Assembly: GCA_024762915.1 (NCBI GenBank)
Contig: JANTGL010000001.1
Coordinates: 1 to 39,779, forward strand
Length of the DNA stretch: 39,779 bases
DNA from: Bacteroidales bacterium
GTDB taxonomy: Bacteria; Bacteroidota; Bacteroidia; Bacteroidales; JAADGE01
Direction: 5' to 3'
This document shows, piece after piece, positions 8,403 through 17,225 of this stretch. Under the pieces are notes generated by a model. That model had not been told where the DNA came from and did not search any database. It was given only the letters and a program-made list of their open reading frames with translations. Position numbers and translations under genes: made by a program. Numbering within the stretch: position 1 is the stretch's first letter; every line of letters starts with the position of its first letter.

Positions 8403-9527
8403 ATGTATTTAAACAGACGAAACTTTATTAAAACAATTTCAGCAGCTTCATTAGGAACATTGATCCCTAATATAGCAGTTGCATCATTTATGAAACCTAT
8501 TAAATCAAAAAAATTGAAACTATCATTCAGAACATACGATTTACAGTTGAAACATACTTTTACGGTTGCCGAATATTCAAGAGATACAACACCGGTTGTT
8601 TTAACAGAATTAGAATATGACGGAATTATCGGTTACGGTGAAGCATCAATGCCGCCTTATTTGGGAGAATCTCATAAAAGTGTTACAAGTTTCCTTTCAA
8701 AAGTAAATCTGGCACAATTTAATGACCCTTTCAGAATCGATGATATCCTTACATATGTTGATTCCGTTGATAAAAAAAATCGTGCGGCAAAAGCATCAAT
8801 CGATATTGCATTACACGATTTAATGGGGAAAATTGTTAATCAACCCTTATATAAATTGTGGGGATTAAATCCTGAAGAAACACCCGTAACATCTTTTACA
8901 ATCGGAATTGATAAACCGGATGTTGTAAGAATGAAAACGAAGGAAGCAAAAGGATTTAAAGTTTTAAAAGTAAAACTGGGACGCGGAAACGATAAAGAAA
9001 TGATTAATTCTGTAAGAGAAATTACGGATGTTCCTTTATATGTAGATGTTAATCAAGGTTGGCAAAACAAAGAAGAAGCTTTAGAGATGATCCATTGGCT
9101 TAAAGAGAAAGGTGTTATTTTTGTTGAACAACCGTTACCGAAAGAAAATATCGATGATATGGCGTGGTTGACACAAAACAGCCCTTTGCCTACAATGGCT
9201 GATGAAGCATTTCAAAGACTTTCGGATATTGTTGCATTTAAAGATGTTTATTCAGGGATTAATATCAAACTTATGAAAAGCACCGGTTTAAGAGAAGCTC
9301 ATAAAATGATTACTGTTGCAAGAGCTTTAGATATGAAAGTTATGATGGGTTGTATGACGGAAACTTCGTGTGCCGTTTCTGCTGCTGCTCAGTTATCGCC
9401 GTTGGTTGATTGGGCAGATCTTGACGGAAATCTGTTAATAAGTAATGATGTATATGAGGGGGTGAAAGTAATTAACGGAAAAATTACACTTAATAATTTA
9501 CCGGGTATAGGAATTCGAAAATTATAA
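8403..9527 (+). CDS. L-Ala-D/L-Glu (dipeptide) epimerase, exported
   Basis: Enolase-superfamily enzyme predicted to convert L-Ala-D-Glu, the product of the upstream endopeptidase, to L-Ala-L-Glu. The N-terminus has a twin-arginine motif NRRNFIKTI then a hydrophobic stretch ending IAVASF, so the protein is probably exported, unlike E. coli YcjG or Bacillus YkfB. The barrel has the KxK motif (K189-V-K191), metal ligands D215, E242 and D267, the second base K289 in NIKLMKSTG, and the DxD motif (D339-L-D341), which in dipeptide epimerases binds the substrate amino group. At 374 aa it is a normal epimerase plus leader. It starts at ATG 8403, 4 nt from the peptidase gene. Confidence 0.88.
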   Translation: MYLNRRNFIKTISAASLGTLIPNIAVASFMKPIKSKKLKLSFRTYDLQLKHTFTVAEYSRDTTPVVLTELEYDGIIGYGEASMPPYLGESHKSVTSFLSKVNLAQFNDPFRIDDILTYVDSVDKKNRAAKASIDIALHDLMGKIVNQPLYKLWGLNPEETPVTSFTIGIDKPDVVRMKTKEAKGFKVLKVKLGRGNDKEMINSVREITDVPLYVDVNQGWQNKEEALEMIHWLKEKGVIFVEQPLPKENIDDMAWLTQNSPLPTMADEAFQRLSDIVAFKDVYSGINIKLMKSTGLREAHKMITVARALDMKVMMGCMTETSCAVSAAAQLSPLVDWADLDGNLLISNDVYEGVKVINGKITLNNLPGIGIRKL

Positions 9528-9596
9528 ATAATTTCATCAAATCTGTTTGACAGAAACTGAATTCAAATTAATTTTTTTAATTAAAATATAATAATT

Positions 9597-12500
9597 ATGA
9601 AAAGATTAACCTTGTTAATTACCATTTTTTTGTTCGGGTATACGGGATTCGGACAAATAAATGTAAGCGGCTTAGTGACAAATTATGATGACGGAGAACC
9701 GATTCCGGGTGTTACGATAATTGTTAAAGGAACCAGTACGGGAACCGTAACCGGTTCGGACGGAAAATATTCCATAACAATTGAATCAGAAGAAAATAAA
9801 CTGGTATTCAGTTATGTAGGGATGGAAACGCAAGAGGTTGAAATTGCCGGAAAAAGTATAATTAATGTAGCTCTAAAAAGAAGTGCCGAAGGTTTGGACG
9901 AAGTAGTTGTAACAGCTTTAGGAATTAAGCGTGAAAAAAAAGCATTAGGCTATTCTGTTCAGGATGTCAGCGGTAAAGATATTTCTAAATCTAATCCTGA
10001 TAATGTTGTTTCTGCTTTATCCGGAAATATTGCAGGTGCTCAAATTATTACTTCATCCGGACAAGTGGGAGCTTCTTCAACGATTTCAATCAGAGGAAAT
10101 AAAACATTTACAGGTTCGACACAACCTCTTTTTGTTGTTGACGGAACACCGATAATGAACGGAATATCATCAGCTCGTTCTAGTACCACTTCTACGGATT
10201 TCGGGAATGCAGCCATGGATATCAATCCTGCCAATATTGAAAGTATTTCAGTATTGAAAGGTGCCAGTGCAACGGCTTTATACGGAAGCAGGGCTGCAAA
10301 CGGTGTCATTCTGATTACAACAAAAAAAGGTGCCGGAACAAAACAAAACGGTCTCGGAATTGATTATTCTGCTTCTGTTTCGACAAGCGAAGTTTATATT
10401 CTTCCGAATTATCAAAATGAATACGGACAAGGAATGAATTCAGATGAATATAATTGGCAAAAAAATTATTCTGATTTAAGCTATCAGGAATTTGTTGATG
10501 ACAGAGGATTTAAATGGGGTACAGACGGCTCCGGAAGACTAATGGATGCTGATGAAAGTTGGGGCGCAAGACTTGATGCCGGTTTAAATGTTCCTCAAAT
10601 GGATTCACCTTTGGATGCAGACGGAAATGTAAGCCCGACACCTTGGATTTCTCATCCGAATAATATTAAAGACTTTTATGAAAGAGGACTAACATTTACA
10701 AATAATATTGCATTGTCCGGCGCTAAAGAGAATTCAAGTTTCAGATTAACATTCGGAAATTCAAATCAAAAAGGAACTTCACCTAATACAGATCAGAATA
10801 AAACCAATATTGGTGTGAATTCTGAATTCAAGCTGTCAGATAAACTTACGGTTAACATAAATGCGACATATACTAAACTTGTAAATAATAATTTACCGCA
10901 ACAAGAGAATTCAATGAGAAATCCTTTATTAGAATTTAATTCATGGTTTGGACGTCAAGTTGATATGAACTACTTGAAAGAACATTACGATGATATTGTT
11001 TTATACGGAAGGTCTCAGAAAGAAAAAGCATTTAATTGGATGATGGCATACGGTTCTCAACATCCGAATCCATATTGGAATGCATACAAAAATACAATGT
11101 CAAGAGAAAGAAACAGAGTATTTGGAAATACTTCAATTACGTATAATTTATTTGACGGAGTTGACATTATAGGAAGAATCGGAACAGATTTCTTTAACGA
11201 ACATCGTAAATATATCTATCATAAATATTCTCGTGATTGGACTCCGATGTATGATAATGCTAAAAACGGTAATTTTTGGGAACAATACCGATTCGAAAGC
11301 GAAACAAATGCAGATTTATTTTTACAAATTAACAAGCATCTGTCGGATGATTTAACATTATTTTCAACCTTAGGAGGAAATTACAGAAATGCTTATGATC
11401 AATTTGCTACAACATACGGAACAAATTTAATTGTCCCTGACTTTTTTTCAACTTCAAATTTTGAAGGAGAGCCCGTTGTAAGTTTTACAAAATATCAGAC
11501 TGTAACAAACAGTGTTTTCGGTTCTGCTAATCTCGGATTTAAAGATTATGTATTCCTTGATCTTACTTTAAGAGGTGACTGGAGTTCAACCTTGCCGGCT
11601 GAAAATCGTAATTATTGGTATCCTTCCGTGAATGTCGGGTTTATAATAAACGAAGCATTTAACTTGACCTCAAAAACTTTCACATACGGGAAAATACGTG
11701 CCGGATATGCTGTTGTCGGTAATGCAACTTCCCCGTATCAATTGAAACCGGTTTTTTATTCGGTCGGAACAACGTTTAATGATATAAATTTATTTAGTGC
11801 ACAATCAACACTTCCTACGGCAAATTTAAAACCTGAAAAAACAAAAAGTTTGGAATTCGGCGGAGAATTTAAATTTTTTCAAAACAGACTCGGAATAGAC
11901 ATTACTTATTATAATGCCGTAACAAAAGACCAACTCATTCAAGTTGATGTTCCCACCTCTTCAGGATACAGTTCTTGGATGAAAAATGCCGGAAGCATCC
12001 GAAATAAAGGTTTTGAAATACAATTATACGGTACCGTCCTTAAAACAAAAAATCTGTCTTGGGATGTAACTCTTAATTGGTCAACCAATAAAAACACTGT
12101 AATTGAATTAGCAGATAATTTAAAACAACTGCAAATTTCGTATTATTACAGTAAGAGCCAAGCAAGTTTAATGGCTTTCCCCGGGGAAGAATGGGGAACA
12201 ATATACGGCACAACATTTAAAAAAGATTCTGTTTCAGGAAACGTTCTGATTGATCAAAACGGAAAACCGATTACGACGGAAGATCCGCAAATTCTTGGTT
12301 ATGTTAATCCGGATTGGATAGGCGGAATTAGAAATTCAGTTACATATAAGAGATTTTCATTATCCGCATTAATCGATTTCAGAATGGGAGGTGATATTTT
12401 CAGTATGACTAAAGCTGTCGGTCAAAAAACAGGAATATTGGATGTCACAATAAAAGACGGAATTCGTGAAAACGGAATGGTTGTTGACGGCGTTTACGAA

Positions 12501-12887
12501 GACGGTGCTATGGTGGATTTAAACGGAGACGGCACAACCGAAGATGCAAGCGGACAAGCTAATCAAACAATTATTTCGGCTCAATCATATTGGGGAAGTT
12601 CTCGTTCATGGGGAGAACTTGCAATTATTGACGGAAGTTTTATAAAATTCAGAGAACTTTCATTAGCATATAACATTCCGAAAAAAATTGTTAATAAAAT
12701 AAAAATTCAAAATGCAAATATCTCACTTTTCGGCAGAAACTTAGCTTTACTTTATACGGATAAAAGTAATGACGCACATATTGACCCCGAAGTTTCATCA
12801 GGGGGTACAATAAGCGGTATAGGTATAGAAACATATCAGCTGCCTTCTGCAAGGACATTAGGATTTCAAATAAATATTAAATTTTAA
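9597..12887 (+). CDS. SusC/RagA-family TonB-dependent outer-membrane transporter
   Basis: Outer-membrane beta-barrel that imports oligomeric nutrients with its SusD lid, energised by TonB. The 1,096-aa protein has a signal peptide (about 1-19), a CarboxypepD_reg-like domain (22-110; PIPGVTIIVKGTSTGTVTG), the SusC signature DEVVVTALGIKREKKALGY (about 101-119), a TonB plug (130-240; NPANIESISVLKGASATALYG) and a large barrel ending in Phe after aromatic-rich strands (LGFQINIKF). It lies 69 nt downstream of the epimerase gene and upstream of susD. Because the flanking genes are peptidoglycan-peptide enzymes, the likely cargo is muropeptides or murein peptides; this is inference, and a general peptide substrate is possible. 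Confidence 0.93.
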   Translation: MKRLTLLITIFLFGYTGFGQINVSGLVTNYDDGEPIPGVTIIVKGTSTGTVTGSDGKYSITIESEENKLVFSYVGMETQEVEIAGKSIINVALKRSAEGLDEVVVTALGIKREKKALGYSVQDVSGKDISKSNPDNVVSALSGNIAGAQIITSSGQVGASSTISIRGNKTFTGSTQPLFVVDGTPIMNGISSARSSTTSTDFGNAAMDINPANIESISVLKGASATALYGSRAANGVILITTKKGAGTKQNGLGIDYSASVSTSEVYILPNYQNEYGQGMNSDEYNWQKNYSDLSYQEFVDDRGFKWGTDGSGRLMDADESWGARLDAGLNVPQMDSPLDADGNVSPTPWISHPNNIKDFYERGLTFTNNIALSGAKENSSFRLTFGNSNQKGTSPNTDQNKTNIGVNSEFKLSDKLTVNINATYTKLVNNNLPQQENSMRNPLLEFNSWFGRQVDMNYLKEHYDDIVLYGRSQKEKAFNWMMAYGSQHPNPYWNAYKNTMSRERNRVFGNTSITYNLFDGVDIIGRIGTDFFNEHRKYIYHKYSRDWTPMYDNAKNGNFWEQYRFESETNADLFLQINKHLSDDLTLFSTLGGNYRNAYDQFATTYGTNLIVPDFFSTSNFEGEPVVSFTKYQTVTNSVFGSANLGFKDYVFLDLTLRGDWSSTLPAENRNYWYPSVNVGFIINEAFNLTSKTFTYGKIRAGYAVVGNATSPYQLKPVFYSVGTTFNDINLFSAQSTLPTANLKPEKTKSLEFGGEFKFFQNRLGIDITYYNAVTKDQLIQVDVPTSSGYSSWMKNAGSIRNKGFEIQLYGTVLKTKNLSWDVTLNWSTNKNTVIELADNLKQLQISYYYSKSQASLMAFPGEEWGTIYGTTFKKDSVSGNVLIDQNGKPITTEDPQILGYVNPDWIGGIRNSVTYKRFSLSALIDFRMGGDIFSMTKAVGQKTGILDVTIKDGIRENGMVVDGVYEDGAMVDLNGDGTTEDASGQANQTIISAQSYWGSSRSWGELAIIDGSFIKFRELSLAYNIPKKIVNKIKIQNANISLFGRNLALLYTDKSNDAHIDPEVSSGGTISGIGIETYQLPSARTLGFQINIKF

Positions 12888-12898
12888 AATATTATCAT

Positions 12899-13005
12899 AT
12901 GAAACACCCATTCTAAACTATTAACACCCAAGGGAATGACTAATGCAGTTTCATAAATAAACTTATTAATTAAAGCTCACATGCGGGTGTTCCTATGTGA
13001 CCTTT
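12899..13005 (+). promoter_or_regulatory. Two-hairpin RNA element between susC and susD with complementary loops
   Basis: Hairpin 1 has an outer stem ATGAAAC/GTTTCAT (12899-12905 with 12948-12954) and an inner stem CATTC/GAATG (12909-12913 with 12934-12938). Hairpin 2 is AAAGCTCACAT (12972-12982) with ATGTGACCTTT (12995-13005), 10 of 11 positions paired. The apical loop of hairpin 1 carries AACACCC (12923-12929), exactly complementary to GGGTGTT (12985-12991) in the loop of hairpin 2. A second AACACCC copy lies at 12903-12909. The element ends 21 nt before the susD ATG and could tune susD expression or processing. Confidence 0.5.
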
Positions 13006-13026
13006 AAAATCAATAAAAATAGACAC

Positions 13027-14454
13027 ATGAAAAACAAGATATATTTAATTTTGACGGGATTTGTTTTTATTTTCATTTCATCTTGTACAAAAGATTTTGA
13101 TGCCATAAATACAAATCCGAATAACCCGGAATTAGCCCCTGTTGAAAATGTTTTTGCCTATACAATTAAAAGTGTTTCCTCTTGTTTCGGTACAACAGAA
13201 ATGGAAACTGCCGCAGGATATGTCGGCCATGTTACAAAAGGAAAATATACTGATATTACAACATATACTTCACCTCCGAGCAGCGGTGTATGGAATGTCA
13301 TATACAGAACGACTGCTTCAAATGCTAATTTTGTAATAAGTGAAGCTAAGAAAACAGAAAATTTTAATTTACTGGGTGCAACAATGGTTCTGAAAGTTTA
13401 TGTTATGCAATTGGCGACGGATATTTACGGTAAAGTTCCGTATTCGGAAGCCGGACTCGGAAATGACGGTATTATATATCCTGCTTATGACACAGAACAA
13501 GATATATATTATGATATGCTTGCAAAATTAGATACAGCAAATGATTTACTTATAAACGATCCTCAAAACGGAAATATTGAGGACGGAGATTTATTATATG
13601 AAGGAAATATTACAAAATGGAAAAGATTTTGTAATTCATTACATTTAAGACTGGCTATTCGTATCTCGAATATTGATGAAAATAAAGCAAGCAGTGAAAT
13701 ATCAAAAATATTTAATGATCCTGATAAATATCCGATATTCCAAAGCAATGCGGATAATGCTTTTCTTGCTTATCCCGGAGAAGATTGGGTAGAACCATGG
13801 ACGGCACGTCACAGCGCAATCGGAGTTGATTGGATGGCAAAACCTATTATTGATTCTTTATTAAATTATTCGGATCCCCGTATTGCATTTTATGCAGATA
13901 CTTTAACTGACGGAACATACGTCGGTCTTACGGTTGGTGAAGAAGCAACAACAACAAATTACTCAAAAGTAAATGACTTATTTGTCAATAATCCAACAGG
14001 TTCTGTTTTTTTTCTGAAATATGCTGAAGTTGAATTTATTATTGCTGAAGCAGCTAAAAGAGGATTTATTACTGCTGACGCACAAACTGCCTATGAAACT
14101 GCAATTGATGCTTCTTGTAAAGAATACGGAATCAGTGACGGAGATATTTCAACATATTTGGCAGGAAGTAAAGTCGCTTGGGATGATGATATAAATAAAA
14201 TTTATATTCAAAAATGGATTTCATTATTCAGACAAAGTTGGGAAGCATGGGCAGAAATGCGAAGAACTGATATTCCGACTTTTCCGCCTGCTGCTAACTC
14301 TAATTACAGCGGACATAATCGCCCGCCGTTCAGATTTCCGTATCCTGATTCAGAAATTATGTTAAATTCAGATAATATTCCGCAAGACGTAAACGAAGAT
14401 GATAATTATTGGGGTTATCAAATATGGTGGGATACAAGAACAAATGTTCAATAA
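13027..14454 (+). CDS. SusD/RagB-family outer-membrane lipoprotein (SusD-like_2 type)
   Basis: Surface lipoprotein that captures substrate and closes the SusC barrel. The 475-aa protein starts at ATG 13027, which gives a proper lipoprotein signal with lipobox ISSC; an in-frame GTG at 12997 lies inside the spacer hairpin and is rejected. Family features are INTNPNNPELAPVENVFAY, ANFVISEAKK, LQLATDIYGKVPYSEAG-like (here MQLATDIYGKVPYSEAG), KWKRFCNSLHLRLAIRIS and a C-terminal TPR helix FLKYAEVEFIIAEAAKRG. These match the SusD-like_2 branch, often tied to peptide or unknown ligands rather than starch. It follows susC by 139 nt and precedes a strong terminator. Confidence 0.92.
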   Translation: MKNKIYLILTGFVFIFISSCTKDFDAINTNPNNPELAPVENVFAYTIKSVSSCFGTTEMETAAGYVGHVTKGKYTDITTYTSPPSSGVWNVIYRTTASNANFVISEAKKTENFNLLGATMVLKVYVMQLATDIYGKVPYSEAGLGNDGIIYPAYDTEQDIYYDMLAKLDTANDLLINDPQNGNIEDGDLLYEGNITKWKRFCNSLHLRLAIRISNIDENKASSEISKIFNDPDKYPIFQSNADNAFLAYPGEDWVEPWTARHSAIGVDWMAKPIIDSLLNYSDPRIAFYADTLTDGTYVGLTVGEEATTTNYSKVNDLFVNNPTGSVFFLKYAEVEFIIAEAAKRGFITADAQTAYETAIDASCKEYGISDGDISTYLAGSKVAWDDDINKIYIQKWISLFRQSWEAWAEMRRTDIPTFPPAANSNYSGHNRPPFRFPYPDSEIMLNSDNIPQDVNEDDNYWGYQIWWDTRTNVQ

Positions 14455-14467
14455 TTTAACTGTTAAT

Positions 14468-14526
14468 ATTAAACTTTATAACTAATTCTGTTAATTAAAT
14501 TAGTTATAAAGTTTAATGTTTTTTTA
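14468..14526 (+). terminator. Perfect 20-bp terminator after susD
   Basis: Arms 14468-14487 and 14498-14517 are perfect 20-bp complements around a 10-nt loop, followed by a T-rich run (14519-14526). It lies 14 nt after the susD stop and separates the NlpC-epimerase-SusCD unit from ldcA-dacB-nhaC. Confidence 0.88.
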
Positions 14527-14641
14527 ATAAATTCTTCCTGCCGGAAATTTTATTAAAACATTCACAAAGTTTACAAGCAGAGTCGAATTTGACAAATTTC
14601 CGTTTTAATATACGATATTTTCTTATCCGAGAATTTGATAA

Positions 14642-15700
14642 ATGATGATTGACAGAAAAAAATTCATAAAACAAATAGGATTGTTATCAGGATTTACGCT
14701 TTTTTCAAGTATAAATCTTTTTGCTTTTAATTCCTCTCAAACTTCAAGCATCAGCTCAAAAAAGAGAATCCCGAAAAAACTTAAAAAAGGAGCCGTAATT
14801 GGTTTAATAACGCCATCAGGTGTAATTACAAAAGAGCAACTTGAAGAAACCGTAAAAGAAGTTGAATCTCTCGGATACAAAGCATATTATAAACCGAGTG
14901 TTTTATCGGAATTCGGTTATTTGGCAGGTACGGATGAAGAACGTTCCGATGAATTAATTCATATGTTTGAAAACCCTGATGTCGATGCAATTTTATGTGT
15001 ACGAGGCGGATATGGTGCAATTCGAATTCTTGATTTAATCGATTTCAATATTATTAAAGAAAACCCTAAAATATTTATCGGCTATAGCGATATAACTGCC
15101 TTAATTACTGCTTTTTACTTAAAAACAGGATTGGTTTCTTTTCACGGTCCCGTAGGCATTTCAACGTTTAATGAATTTTCGTTAAAATCACTTTTCGATA
15201 TTATTTCAAAAACCAAAAACACTCATTTGTATTCTTATAAGCGTGAACCTGAAACGGATAATAATTCTGAATTTGATTTTTATACAATAAATAAAGGAAA
15301 AGCTTCCGGAGAATTAATAGGAGGTAATATGAGTGTCCTTGTTTCGATGATAGGCGGAAAATTCGAACCTAAATTTAAAGGAAAAATTGTCTATCTTGAA
15401 GAAATTGATGAGAAAACATATAAAATTGATAAAATGATCACTCAGCTTATTCATTCAACTGATTTAAAAGAAGCATCGGGTATTATTTTTGGTATTTTGA
15501 GCGGTTGCGACAATAACGAGAAACCAACTTTTCTTTTAAAAGAATTATTAATACAAATTATGACTCCCGTAAAAATTCCGGTTGTATACGGATTTCCTTT
15601 CGGTCACGTAAAAAATAAAATGACGCTTCCTACAGGAATAAAAGCTGAACTGAATGCAGACACAAAAACATTAAAACTCATTGAAAAAACCGTTAATTAA
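14642..15700 (+). CDS. ldcA: LD-carboxypeptidase (MccF/LdcA family), exported
   Basis: Serine peptidase predicted to remove the terminal D-Ala from murein tetrapeptides, an entry step of recycling. The 352-aa protein is a family S66 enzyme: GAVIGLITPSG (50-60), CVRGGYGAIRILDLIDF (119-135), nucleophile S149 in FIGYSDITAL, GELIGGNMSVL (223-233), Glu in YLEEIDE (about E253/E254) and H322 in GHVKNKMTLPTG. Unlike cytoplasmic E. coli LdcA it has an N-terminal leader (DRKKFIKQIG then a hydrophobic segment), a Tat-like motif with Arg-Lys, so it probably acts in the periplasm. It starts at ATG 14642 (a second ATG follows directly). dacB begins 14 nt after its stop. Confidence 0.9.
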   Translation: MMIDRKKFIKQIGLLSGFTLFSSINLFAFNSSQTSSISSKKRIPKKLKKGAVIGLITPSGVITKEQLEETVKEVESLGYKAYYKPSVLSEFGYLAGTDEERSDELIHMFENPDVDAILCVRGGYGAIRILDLIDFNIIKENPKIFIGYSDITALITAFYLKTGLVSFHGPVGISTFNEFSLKSLFDIISKTKNTHLYSYKREPETDNNSEFDFYTINKGKASGELIGGNMSVLVSMIGGKFEPKFKGKIVYLEEIDEKTYKIDKMITQLIHSTDLKEASGIIFGILSGCDNNEKPTFLLKELLIQIMTPVKIPVVYGFPFGHVKNKMTLPTGIKAELNADTKTLKLIEKTVN

Positions 15701-15714
15701 TTTAATTCGGAAAA

Positions 15715-17199
15715 ATGTATAAAACAATTCTTCTTATTATTTATTTTTGCTTTACCGTATCAACTGAATATGCACAAATAAGAAAATTAGAAAAAAGAAA
15801 ACATTCGGTAAATAAAACATTAAAACAAATAATTTCATATCCGGATTTTAAAAATGCCGACTTTGGTTTTATTGCAAAAGATATCAAAACAGGAGAGATT
15901 CTTGCATCTTATCATTCTGACAAATCATTTATGCCGGCATCAACACAAAAACTTTTTACGACGGCAACAGCCCTTGAAGTTTTAGATTCAAATTTCAAAT
16001 TTACGACATCACTTCAATATTCCGGCAGCATTGATACTGTTTCAGGGATATTATACGGAAATATTCTTATAAAAGGGGGCGGAGACCCGACACTCGGTTC
16101 AAAATATTTTGATTCGACAAAAGACAAACAATTTCTTAATGATTGGTTAAATGCAATAAAAAAACTCGGTATAGATTCTGTTGCGGGTGCTGTTGTTGCC
16201 GACGCATCGGTTTTTGATTATAATATAGTTCCGACAACTTGGTCTTGGAATAATATGGGGAATTATTATGGTGCCGGAGCTAACGGCCTTACGGTATTCG
16301 ATAATTATTATACCGTTTTTTTTAAAACTTCGAGTAAAATAGGAGAAATAACTGAACCGGTTCAAGTAATTCCTGATATTCCGAATTTAGTATTTGATAA
16401 TACTTCAATATCCGATTCAATAACTTATGACAATTCATATATTTTCGGAGCACCGTTTTCAAATCAACGGTATGTCAGAGGAGAACTTCCTGCAGGAAAA
16501 GCTAATTTCGGAGTGAAAGGTTCAATGCCTGACCCGGCTTATACAACGGCATATATTTTTGAAAAATATTTACAAAAGAACGGTATCGGAATAAAAAATA
16601 AAGCAACAACAATTCGCTTGTCTCAACAAAAATTTCCTGACAGAACTTTAATAACAAAAACCCGGTCTCCGAAACTGTCAGAAATTATAAAACAGACTAA
16701 TACACACAGTATCAATCTGTTTGCAGAACATTTATTAAAAGAAATCGGATTGAAATTATCCGGAAATACAATAACTGAAAAAGCTGTTGATGAAATTATT
16801 AAATTTTGGAAAGAAAAAAATGTTGATACTCAGGGGATGTTTCTTTATGACGGAAGCGGACTGTCAAGGCATGACAGTTTTACACCGTCTCAAATGGTTC
16901 AAATTTTAACATACATGAAAAACAACAGCAGAAATTTTTCGGATTTTTACAATTCATTACCGATTGCAGGAGAAACCGGAACAATGAAAAATATGTTTAA
17001 AAAGAGTATTGCAAAAGGGAAATTAAGAGCAAAAAGCGGAACGGTTGACAGAGTAAAAGCTTATGCCGGATATGTTACGTCTGTTTCGGGGCGTGAAATT
17101 GTTTTCTCAATGGTTGTAAACGATTTCAGTTGTTCATCCGGTGACGCAAAAAAGCAACTTGAAAAATTAATGAATGCTTTAGCAGAATTTGATAAATAA
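15715..17199 (+). CDS. dacB: D-alanyl-D-alanine carboxypeptidase/endopeptidase, PBP4 type
   Basis: Periplasmic penicillin-binding protein removing terminal D-Ala from pentapeptides and cutting D-Ala-mDAP cross-links. A signal peptide (about 1-20) precedes a class C PBP4 fold of usual length (494 aa). The three active-site motifs are S76-TQK79 in MPASTQKLFTTATALE, S332-I-N334 in THSINLFAEHLLKE and K440-SGT in LRAKSGTVDRVKAYAGY. GGGDPTLGS (121-129) and YDGSGLSRHD (about 378-387) are also typical. It is 14 nt after ldcA and 26 nt before the carrier gene. With DacB opening cross-links, LdcA and the NlpC peptidase would have free stem peptides to process. Confidence 0.93.
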   Translation: MYKTILLIIYFCFTVSTEYAQIRKLEKRKHSVNKTLKQIISYPDFKNADFGFIAKDIKTGEILASYHSDKSFMPASTQKLFTTATALEVLDSNFKFTTSLQYSGSIDTVSGILYGNILIKGGGDPTLGSKYFDSTKDKQFLNDWLNAIKKLGIDSVAGAVVADASVFDYNIVPTTWSWNNMGNYYGAGANGLTVFDNYYTVFFKTSSKIGEITEPVQVIPDIPNLVFDNTSISDSITYDNSYIFGAPFSNQRYVRGELPAGKANFGVKGSMPDPAYTTAYIFEKYLQKNGIGIKNKATTIRLSQQKFPDRTLITKTRSPKLSEIIKQTNTHSINLFAEHLLKEIGLKLSGNTITEKAVDEIIKFWKEKNVDTQGMFLYDGSGLSRHDSFTPSQMVQILTYMKNNSRNFSDFYNSLPIAGETGTMKNMFKKSIAKGKLRAKSGTVDRVKAYAGYVTSVSGREIVFSMVVNDFSCSSGDAKKQLEKLMNALAEFDK

Positions 17200-17225
17200 G
17201 AATGATTTATAAATAAAAAACAACT

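Noticed and set aside
12997..13026. In-frame GTG start giving a 10-residue longer SusD
   Set aside because: It lies inside the second arm of the spacer hairpin, and the ATG at 13027 gives a proper lipoprotein signal with lipobox.
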